Of a DNA stretch of 64,000 nucleotides, positions 1-7,900 are shown one piece after another (within the stretch, counting starts at the first letter, position 1; each line of letters opens with the position of its first letter). The DNA lies in assembly GCA_025453975.1 (NCBI GenBank), contig JALOPI010000015.1, positions 1 through 64,000 of the forward strand, in the 5' to 3' direction. This DNA is from Syntrophobacteraceae bacterium (lineage in GTDB: Bacteria; Desulfobacterota; Syntrophobacteria; Syntrophobacterales; Syntrophobacteraceae). Made by a program: the position numbers and the translations under genes. The notes beneath the pieces were generated by a model. The model worked only from the letters and a program-made list of their open reading frames with translations, was not told where the DNA came from and did no database searches.

Positions 1-1314
1 GCTCCCAACGCGGGCTATGACGTGGGCAATGTCGTGGTGGACGGCGTCTCCAGGGGGGCCATCACCAGCTACACCTTCACCAGCGTCACAGCCGGGCATG
101 GCATTACCGCAAGCTTCAGACCCATCAACGAGCCGCCCGTGGCCGAGGCGGGACCCGACCAGGCCGCGGCTGAAGGTGCCTTGGTGACCCTCATGGGTAG
201 TCACTCCCGGGATCCGGAGAACACCCCCATCGCGTATGTCTGGGAGCAGACCGAAGGGCCCGAGGTGACACTCTCCAGTGCAACGGCGGCGGATCCCACC
301 TTCACAACTCCGGACGTGGGACCCGAGGGCGCGGCTCTGACCTTCAGACTGACGGTAACCGATGGTTCCGGGGCCCAGTCGACCGATAGCTGCATCGTGA
401 ACGTCACATGGGTCAACATCCCCCCCGTGGCCAGCGCCGGGCCGGATCAGACCGTCGAGGAGTGGGGCATTGTCACACTGGACGGCTCGCGCTCGACGGA
501 CCTGGACGACGGCATCGCGATCCATTCGTGGAAACAGGTCGGCGGCCCCACGGTGGACCTGGACGACTCCACGCTGGCCAGGCCGACCTTCGTGGCCCCT
601 GCCGTAGCCGTGGAAGGTGATTCCCTGGTTTTCGAGCTCACGGTGATGGACACTAATGGTCTCAAGGCCACGGACTCCTGCATCGTGAATGTCTCATGGG
701 TCAACCATCCCCCGGTGGCCAGCGCCGGGCCGGACCAGACGGTCCAAGAAGGTGCGCCGGTAATCCTCGACGGAAGCGGCTCATCGGATGACGCCGGCAT
801 CACCTCCCATTACTGGAAGCAGAGCCTGGGAACACCGGTCATCCTGGCCAGCACGACCTCACCGACCCTGCAGTTCACGGCTCCCGTCATCACCAGCTGG
901 ACAGAGACCCTGACCTTCAGCCTGACGGTAGCGGACGCGGCGGGCCTGCAGTCGGAGGATACCGTCCAGGTCACCGTCAGCAAGCAGCCAGGAAGGGACC
1001 TCCTGGGCGATTGGACTACATCGAGCTATGACGGAACGACTTTCAGGGGAGCCCTGCAGGTCAGGAACATGGGAAACACCAGCGCGGGGACCTTCAAAGT
1101 GGCCGTCTACCTGTCCAGTAACGGCACAGCCTTGACCAAGCTCATCAGGACCACAACCGTCTACGGATTGTCGGCGGGTGCCGCCAAGAACCTCTCCCTG
1201 AGCTACAGGAGCCGAGGGATCTCTGGTCAGTACGTGATCGCCGTGGTGGATTCGAGCCAGGTGATTCAGGAATTGAACGAGACCAACAACCAGGCCAGAG
1301 TGCAGATCCGGTAA
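1..1314 (+). CDS. Surface/secreted protein with PKD-like repeats and C-terminal CARDB domain (5' end outside window)
   Basis: The frame is open from base 1, so this is the C-terminal ~437 residues of a longer protein; the GTG at 22 is not a credible start. The first ~38 residues resemble the end of a divergent InlB B-repeat/bacterial-repeat domain (VDGVSRG, then YTF..V.A.HGITASF). Three tandem Ig-like modules of about 95 residues follow, each opening with PPVA.AGPDQ and closing with LTVTD...CIVNV.WVN, which is the K319L/PKD-like pattern. The last ~100 residues (RDLLGDW to the end) match CARDB, with the terminal ELNETNNQA motif. Such proteins are exported and act in adhesion or as appendages of secreted enzymes. 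What lies upstream is not visible, so the activity, if any, is unknown. A strong hairpin follows the stop. Confidence 0.8.
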   Translation, partial: APNAGYDVGNVVVDGVSRGAITSYTFTSVTAGHGITASFRPINEPPVAEAGPDQAAAEGALVTLMGSHSRDPENTPIAYVWEQTEGPEVTLSSATAADPTFTTPDVGPEGAALTFRLTVTDGSGAQSTDSCIVNVTWVNIPPVASAGPDQTVEEWGIVTLDGSRSTDLDDGIAIHSWKQVGGPTVDLDDSTLARPTFVAPAVAVEGDSLVFELTVMDTNGLKATDSCIVNVSWVNHPPVASAGPDQTVQEGAPVILDGSGSSDDAGITSHYWKQSLGTPVILASTTSPTLQFTAPVITSWTETLTFSLTVADAAGLQSEDTVQVTVSKQPGRDLLGDWTTSSYDGTTFRGALQVRNMGNTSAGTFKVAVYLSSNGTALTKLIRTTTVYGLSAGAAKNLSLSYRSRGISGQYVIAVVDSSQVIQELNETNNQARVQIR

Positions 1315-1351
1315 GGCAAGGCGACGATCTGAGCTGGTGGATCAAAATCAA

Positions 1352-1395
1352 CAGGCCACCCTCTCCTCCCTTTCGGGGACTGAGAGGGTGGCCTG
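1352..1395. terminator. Bidirectional hairpin terminator between convergent genes
   Basis: A perfect 14-bp inverted repeat (1352-1365 with 1382-1395) has a 16-nt loop. On the minus strand it is followed by a T-rich run (TTGATTTTGAT), so it suits best the kinase gene ending at 1468; it also follows the plus-strand stop at 1314 by 37 nt. Confidence 0.8.
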
Positions 1396-1467
1396 ATTGA
1401 CATCGTCCTCGCGCTCTTCCGCGCAACGAACTGGCCCGGGGTCATATCGCCCAAGCCACGCAGAGCT

Positions 1468-3036
1468 TTACCGCGCCTGGCGGGATAGATCCAGATCGAA
1501 CCAGAAGCGGGATCCCTCGCCCGGCGTGCTTTCGAGGCGAAGCTTGCCGCCCATGAGCTCCACCAGCTTGTGGGAGATGGCCAGCCCCAGGCCCGTGCCC
1601 CCATACTTCCGGAAAGTCGACGTCTCAGCCTGCTCAAAGCTTTCGAAGATTCTGCCCTGCGCTTCCGCGGGAATGCCGATGCCCGTGTCCGCCACTTCGA
1701 AGGAGAGAATCATCGACTCCGGCTCGTTCTTCACCTTGCTGATGATGAGATCGACTCGCCCACGCTCGGTAAACTTCACGGCGTTCATGAGAAGATTCAT
1801 CAGGATCTGCTTCAGTCGGACAGGGTCTCCCATGAGAACGGCGGGAAGACTCTCGTCAACCTCGACCCTCAGCTCGAGACTCTTTTTCTGAGCCTGGGGC
1901 TGGACCAGGGCAACCAGCTCGGACGCCAGCTTGGACGGGCTGAAGGGAACCGTGCTCAACTTCAGCTTACCCGCATCGATCTTGGAGAAGTCCAGGATGT
2001 CGTTGATGATCGCCAGGAGGGTCTGCCCCGCGTTGAGAAGCAGCTCGGCGTATCGTTCCTGCTTTTGGTCCAGATTGGTCGTGTGGAGCAGTTCGGCCAT
2101 GCCGATGACACCTGTGAGGGGAGTTCGGATTTCATGGCTCATGTTGGCCAGGAAGGCAGACCGGGCTCGACTGGCCGCCTCGGCCAGATCTCGAGCCACG
2201 ATGAGCTCCCGGGTCTGCTCCTCCACCAGCTCCCGCAGATGGTCCCGATGCTGCCTCAGCTCGCCCTCCATGGCCCGCTTCTCCGAAACGTCCCGAAACA
2301 CCAGAACGCAGCCGAGCAGGTGGCCACGATCATCCTTGATGGGCGCGGCACTGTCGTCAATGGGACACTCGCGGCTGTCCCTCGACTGCAGCAGCACGCC
2401 ATCGTCCAGCTTCACCACGGTGGAATCCCGCAGGGCCCGGTGTACCGGACTTACAAGTCTCGTGCTGCTCGACTCGCTGACAAGCTTGAAGATTTCATCG
2501 ATGGCCAGGCCAACAGCCTCGTCATGAGACCACCCCGTCAGCTCTTCCGCCACGGGATTGAGGAAAGTCACGCTGCCCTCGGTGTCGGTGGTGATGACCG
2601 CATCCCCAATGCTCCTCAGGGTCGTGTAAAGCCACTTCCGGCTTTCGCTCACCTTCTTGTGGGCCGTGTGCCGGCAAAGGGCCATCTCGATGGTGGTGAA
2701 CAGCTCCCGCTCCTCGAAGGGCTTGATCAGATAGCCGAAAGGCTCGGTGGCCTTGGCTCTTTCCACCGTCGCATGATCTGAGTAGGCGGTCAGATAAACG
2801 ATGGGGACATCGATCTCCGACCGGATCCGACCGGCGGCGTCCACCCCGTCGATGCCGCCATCCAGCATGATGTCCATGAGGATCAGGTCAGGCTCCGACT
2901 CCAGCGCCTGGCGAACAGCTTCTTCGCCCGAGGAGACCACCGCGGGAACCTCGTACCCGAAGCTCTGAAGCTTCCTTTGCAGCGAAAGGGCCACGAGACC
3001 TTCATCTTCGACCACCAGCACCTTAGCTCCCGACAT
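1468..3036 (-). CDS. Hybrid sensor: receiver-PAS-histidine kinase
   Basis: This 522-aa cytoplasmic two-component protein has an N-terminal receiver domain (residues ~5-120, acidic pair E10/D11, phospho-acceptor D55 in LILMDIM, KPF near 105). A PAS domain follows (~130-245, AVITTDTEGSVTFLNP), then a short coiled segment, a HisKA H-box (MSHEIRTPLTG) and an HATPase_c domain with N box (NLLMNAVKFTERG), G1 (DTGIGIP) and G2 (GGTGLGLAIS). It has no membrane segment and no C-terminal receiver. The start at 3036 is chosen because an AAGGTGATG stretch lies just upstream; the frame is open for ten more codons. With an N-terminal receiver it probably acts inside a phosphorelay, taking phosphate or signal from another kinase. 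The partner is not visible, though the divergent pilE is the nearest gene upstream. Confidence 0.9.
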   Translation of the reverse strand: MSGAKVLVVEDEGLVALSLQRKLQSFGYEVPAVVSSGEEAVRQALESEPDLILMDIMLDGGIDGVDAAGRIRSEIDVPIVYLTAYSDHATVERAKATEPFGYLIKPFEERELFTTIEMALCRHTAHKKVSESRKWLYTTLRSIGDAVITTDTEGSVTFLNPVAEELTGWSHDEAVGLAIDEIFKLVSESSSTRLVSPVHRALRDSTVVKLDDGVLLQSRDSRECPIDDSAAPIKDDRGHLLGCVLVFRDVSEKRAMEGELRQHRDHLRELVEEQTRELIVARDLAEAASRARSAFLANMSHEIRTPLTGVIGMAELLHTTNLDQKQERYAELLLNAGQTLLAIINDILDFSKIDAGKLKLSTVPFSPSKLASELVALVQPQAQKKSLELRVEVDESLPAVLMGDPVRLKQILMNLLMNAVKFTERGRVDLIISKVKNEPESMILSFEVADTGIGIPAEAQGRIFESFEQAETSTFRKYGGTGLGLAISHKLVELMGGKLRLESTPGEGSRFWFDLDLSRQAR

Positions 3037-3856
3037 CACATCACCTTTTCCCTGCGGCGAGATCATCTACCATTACGATACAGAATGAGAACCCTCACAC
3101 AAAAGCGCATCCGCGGCGCCGCGTGCCTGCGACGCCCATGTCATCGAGAGCACAAGCCCCCCGAGTTTGCGCAGCAAACACTTCGCTGGGGCAAGCCATG
3201 CCTTCTCGTTGCCCCTGAGAACGAGATTGATAGACCAGCACCCCTGATGACAGCCCTTCAACAGGACCTCCCATGGCCTTCCCGAAAATTGCTCAGGCTC
3301 AAGGGCTCTGTTTACCGACCCGATCACGGCAGGCTCATGGGGAACAAAGCTGCCTCGACTGAAGGTAATTCCTATAATAAAAACAGGCATATGGATATCA
3401 TAGCCTGTCGGACCAGGCACCTTGCTCCGAATCCCGCTCTCAGTTTGAGACAATAATCGGCAAAATCAATCTTTGCAAGGTCTTCGCCTGATAAAGCCTC
3501 TTCCAGACGAGGAACATGAACCTCGACCGTTCTCGGGCCTCGGTGAGTGATTCCAGGACACACTTTTCCCGGGCATTTCCAGGGCGGGAGCCCCAGCAGG
3601 CTCCATCTGCTCCTGGGACTGTTTCTGACTTGATGGCGATTCCCGCGGGAGGATCCCACCTATTGAACCAGTTGAACCAGTTGAACCAGTCATGGCTGCA
3701 GCCCGTCCTCCACCCGTTCACTTTCGGATGCCCCTCCCCCAAGGTCGATATTCCGTGGATTCGCTTTCTGACTCAATTTTTTCCTCCTCACAGCCGACCT
3801 ACATGAAGAACCGAGAGTACCCGATGAAAACAAACCTAATGGGAGGGCAGTTGGCA
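3037..3856. other. Intergenic region between kinase and pilE; no gene supported
   Basis: This 820-bp divergent spacer has only short overlapping frames with no family resemblance or ribosome binding site. It holds a 12-bp GC palindrome at 3112-3123, a 9-bp tandem repeat at 3663-3689, and presumably the promoters of the kinase and pilE. I saw no convincing -24/-12 site for pilE. Confidence 0.5.
3663..3689. repeat. Three exact tandem copies of TTGAACCAG
   Basis: The 9-mer TTGAACCAG is repeated three times without change upstream of pilE. Because 9 is a multiple of 3, copy-number change would not shift a frame, but no gene is supported here. It may be a simple slippage repeat or a set of in-phase protein sites. 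Confidence 0.8.
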
Positions 3857-4306
3857 ATGAGCATGAACAGAAAGGGATTCACCCTGGTCGAGCTGATGGT
3901 GGTCGTTTCAATTGTGGCCATTTTGTCGGCTGTAGCGACGCCGGCCTACATCAACCACCAGAATCGTGCCAGACAGACCGAGGCTGTTGAAGCCGTCCTG
4001 CGCGCCAAAATGGACCAGGAAGCCTTCTGGGCTGACCACAACCGCTACGCAGGCACCATCGGCTGCCTGTATTCCTTCGGCAACAGTTGCAGCCGAACCA
4101 GCTACTTGACGTCAGCCAGCACGGCATCAGGCTACACGGTCACCATCACGGGAGCCGGCACCAGCCAGGTCGTGCGAGCCCAGCGGACCGTACCCTCTTC
4201 GGGAGCCACGGACAGCGTGACCATCACCCTTGCGGACGATGCACGGCCTGTGATCGTAAACCCAACCGCCCTGGACTATTCCGTATTCGACTGGATTTTC
4301 AATTGA
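3857..4306 (+). CDS. pilE: Type IV pilin / PilE-like minor pilin
   Basis: A 149-aa prepilin. The short leader MSMNRKG is followed by FTLVELMVVVSIVAILSAVA, the class III signal cleaved by PilD between G and F, with the conserved E5 of the mature protein. The following region (ARQTEAVEAVLRAKMDQEAFWADHNRYA) is the pattern of PilE-type minor pilins encoded next to pilY1. Two cysteines nine residues apart (GCLYSFGNSC) could form a disulfide. The start at 3857 has GGGAGG ten bases upstream; ATG 3863 is a close alternative, and the upstream extension to 3692 has no leader logic. It is convergent with the pilY1 operon, whereas pilE is usually the last gene of that operon. It could also be the major pilin, although the sequence fits PilE better. 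Confidence 0.88.
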   Translation: MSMNRKGFTLVELMVVVSIVAILSAVATPAYINHQNRARQTEAVEAVLRAKMDQEAFWADHNRYAGTIGCLYSFGNSCSRTSYLTSASTASGYTVTITGAGTSQVVRAQRTVPSSGATDSVTITLADDARPVIVNPTALDYSVFDWIFN

Positions 4307-4346
4307 TTGACGGGGGAGGATCCCCGGTCCGAGCCATGAACAGGAG

Positions 4347-4374
4347 AAGGGGCCCGTGCAGCAACGGGCCCCTT
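4347..4374 (+). terminator. Rho-independent-type terminator after pilE
   Basis: An 11-bp perfect stem (4347-4357/4364-4374, AAGGGGCCCGT and its complement) has a 6-nt loop and lies 40 nt after the pilE stop. The T run is short (TTTCCC includes part of the stem). Confidence 0.75.
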
Positions 4375-4582
4375 TCCCGTTCACCTCCACACCTGGATGA
4401 TCCAGCGCCGCCTCCCGAGCATCTTCCCCACCGTCTCTCCCGGAAGCATGATCAGCAAGCCGTGAAACTTCAATCCGTCCCTGCCTGCCTGAAGAGATGA
4501 AGCTCAGCATCGGGAGCAAGGGCAAGGTCTGACGCGGCAGGCCAGGCGTGCTCAGGCCCGGGACCTTGTCCAAGAAAGCAAT

Positions 4583-4678
4583 CCTGGTCATTTCGAACCG
4601 AGCATCCCGAAGAGGGAATTCTTCTAAATCCAATCGCCTGCCAAGATGGAGATTTCTCGCTCTCGCTCGAAATGACAG
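4583..4678. repeat. Dispersed intergenic palindromic repeat, copy A
   Basis: The left arm (4583-4622, TCCTGGTCATTTCGAACCGA...) and right arm (4649-4678, GGAGATTTCTCG...CGAAATGACAG) are imperfect inverted copies of each other. A second element of the same kind is at 30083-30179. Elements with ends like GTCATTTCGAGCG...GAGAAATCTC are common in intergenic DNA of many bacteria. It lies between the convergent pilE and pilY1. Confidence 0.65.
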
Positions 4679-4716
4679 TTTTCGAACGGCCTCCCAGGCA
4701 TCGGGAGAAGGGACCC

Positions 4717-4756
4717 GGCGGGGCTCCGCTCTGATGGCTTGTCCGGAGCCCCGCCC
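4717..4756. terminator. GC-rich hairpin downstream of pilY1
   Basis: A perfect 12-bp inverted repeat (4717-4728 and 4745-4756) has a 16-nt loop. An overlapping alternative stem is at 4750-4758/4769-4777. There is no T run on either strand, so it may be a 3' transcript stabiliser or a pause site rather than an intrinsic terminator. The 4380-4908 spacer otherwise holds repeat copy A and no supported gene. Confidence 0.45.
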
Positions 4757-4908
4757 TGCCGGATGAAAGGGCGGGGGATACCTGTGTGAGGTCTCGGCCA
4801 GGGACAGGCTCCCGGAACCGGCCGGCCTTCATGGGTGGATTGGAATCCGGGCCCGCGGAGGCAATCCTCGCCCCGCGAGCCCCTCATCTCAAGGCTTGAA
4901 GGGGGCGG

Positions 4909-7900
4909 CTATTCGTCAAGCCACTCCCGCCAGGACGATTTTCCGCTCTTGACCATCCCGGGGTTCTGTTCTTCCAGCTCCAGAATGGTACCGGTACTCG
5001 TCTGGACGAAGACTTTCGATCCTTCCTGCCGGCCCGTGTGAATGTTGGGGGTCACGGTCAGTCCCTTGCCCAGGGAGACATTGCTCAGGATTTCCTTCTT
5101 CGTCTTCGTGCCTTCGACCACGGTCTTCCCCGAATTGGTGCCGATGACCGATTTGGTGTAGGCCGTACCGGTGTCATACATGACGGCGTACAGGCTGCTG
5201 TTCCCCTCGAACTCACACAGACTGACGGACGGAGTGTAGCTCGTGAACGTGAGGACATCACCCAGAAGGGTGGCCTGTCCGAGGTTTCGCTCCTTGGGTG
5301 AATCCAGGTTGATGAGCCAGCCCGCCTTGCTGGACATGAGGCTTCTCAGCCCTGTGAAGTTCGTCTGGTCCGAGGTGTTGATGGTTCCGTTCCCGTCGGT
5401 GTCGATTCCCCGGACGGTGTTGCCATCCTCGAAGACCTCGGAATCGGTCACGTTCAGGAGATCGCTCCGGTTCACCGTGGCCCAGGTGAAGGCTTTGGTG
5501 TCCGGGTCCCGGGGCTCCTTGATGCCGTAGAAGGTCATGACGTCGGAAGAGGTGTTGCAGTCGCCGGCATCCTTTCGATTGAAGAACCGCCCTGTACCCA
5601 CGAAGACCCAGCGATTGTCCTTCTTGTCCCTGCCCGCCGCGGGAGCCGCCACGATGGGCTGGCCGTAGCCATGGACAATGTCGTTCCCCCCCGCGTCCTT
5701 CCTGGGCTGACACGTGCTGTCGTAAAGGACGTCACTGAAGACATCGCTCAGATCGAGGAGAACACTGTTCTTTCCCGCCACCCAGGTGGCCGTCGATGGA
5801 TTGTCGTCCAGGAGCAGGCGGCGGAGCTTTCCGCCCCAGGCACCCCCCGTGAACGGCCCGGTTCCGGAGCCCAGCACATCGAAACCACCGGAGACGGTGC
5901 CGAAGTAGACCACGTCGGTCTTGTAATCGAGATCGTAGTCCACGGATATGGGATCCGAGATGAAGGCATTGGAATCCAGCTCGGCGAAGACGCTCAAGTC
6001 CGCGGAGATCACTCCGCTGCCGTCCACGGTGCGGATCTGACCACTGCTGGCCAGCGCCTTGAGATCCAGCAGCATGATCTTGCCCGGCTGGTCGCTGTTG
6101 GCCAGGCTCAGGGCGCTGCCCGCCGCTCCGCTCCCCAGGGTGACGGTGCTCCCATGGGGACCCGATCCCAGGACCAGGAACCAGTCGTTGTTGTCCGTTC
6201 CGCTCTTTTCCTTCATGGCAATGACCGTGGGATAGGAGGTCGTGAACCCGAGGTCGTCTGATGAAATCTCCGCCAGCAGCGTGGGGCGAGCTTCGGGATC
6301 GGTCACGTCCAGGATGACGTAGGCGGATCTCATGGTCCGGTCGCCCGCGTCAAACACCCCGTTCTTGTTGCGATCCGCCCGGATTTTGCCGCCTCCGAAG
6401 CGCATGCCGCAGACCATGACCGTCCCCCATCCGTTGGGGTGAGTGGTACTATCCGGGAAAATCTTGGCGTCGAAGACCCGGGGCTTCAGATCCACATAGG
6501 AAACGTGGACATCCTTGCCGTAGTCCTGGCCGGACAGCCAGTGGAGGTGAGGCAGCAGGTTATAGGGGATGAAGCCCCACAGCTCCGCCCCGAGGGGCAG
6601 GCCGCTCTCCGCGTAGGTTCCATTGTTGGGATCGTGGAAGCGGTAGAACTTTTTCTCGCTGCTCTTGTAAAATCCCCCGTTGAAGGCGTGGAGCATTCCG
6701 TCGTTGGCCCCGGCATAAACCACCGTGCGACGATCGCGGTACTTGCGATAGAAAGGGATGTACGAGGCGTCCCGGTAGAGCAGGTCATAGTCCTCGGCCG
6801 GAGCGGCCACGATGGTCGGAGTGGAGAAAACCACATCCCCGAGGCGCCAGGTCTCGGTGGCCGCATCGTCGTCGTAGTCGGACTGGCGGCTTCGGAGAGC
6901 TGACAGCCCGTAGGCTGGAGTCGTGGTGGAGCTGAACGGGCCCTGGTCCTGACCGCGGATGAAGTTGATGACCCGCCTGGTCTGGGTGGTGACGAAATCC
7001 GTGTAGACCGTCGGGTGGCCGGTCCTCAGGCTGTCCAGTGTCGCCGTCGACGCAAAGGGAGGGAATACATGGACGTAAGGAGATATGGCGGCCCACTCGG
7101 ACTCCACGAAGTCGACGATCTCGTTCTTGCCCGCGTCGGGGATCATGTTCAGGTCGGCGTCGCTCTGACGGCCGTCGATGAAGGTGAAGATGTGCCTTTG
7201 CGCCGCCGTGCCCGTGAAGCTTCGCTGGCTCACGATGTTCGACGACGAAATCTCGTTCAGCCATGAATTGGCGGACCAGAGGTACGCCACGCACCGTCGA
7301 CTGGCGGGGGGCAGCAGGAGCTCATCGGATCGGCAGCCGCGAATGGTCGGGATCACCACCCGGTTCACGCGGTCCTGTGCATCCAGCCTGCCATCGGGCT
7401 TCCGCACCGGCACCGCGCCGAGGTCTCCATCACGATACTTGTAAATCGTACCCACGGATGTGGAGCTGAACTCGATGAAATAGTCATGCTCCAGGTCCAG
7501 CCGGCCGTTGCCATCGGTGTCCTCCCGGATGTTACCGTAAGCGTCCACCAGCAGGGCGTGCACTTCGCCGACCCAGTTCACCGTGTTCCCCTCGCCGTCC
7601 TTGTAATCCGGATAGAAGATGGCCTGGTAGATGGCTCCCTCCCCCGACCGGGAGCTGGAGATGACCGAGGCGGCCGTGCCCGATGAGGCCCTCCTGAGGA
7701 TATCGGCAAAGGACTTGTTCAGCTGCTCCTCCAGGCGCAGGGGATTCACGACGTAGAAATAGTTGTCGGGCACACCGTCGTTGTCCTTGTCCCACTCGCC
7801 CGGCAGGTCCGGCTCGTCGTTGTTGTTGGTATCCTCGAACCCGCCCCACTTGGCGGCATACCAGAGGGGGCTCTCCAGCAGCTTCGCCGCCGGGCTCGAG

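Noticed and set aside
4470-4908. Open frames in the pilE-pilY1 spacer
   Set aside because: They run through the palindromic repeat and hairpins and lack start signals.
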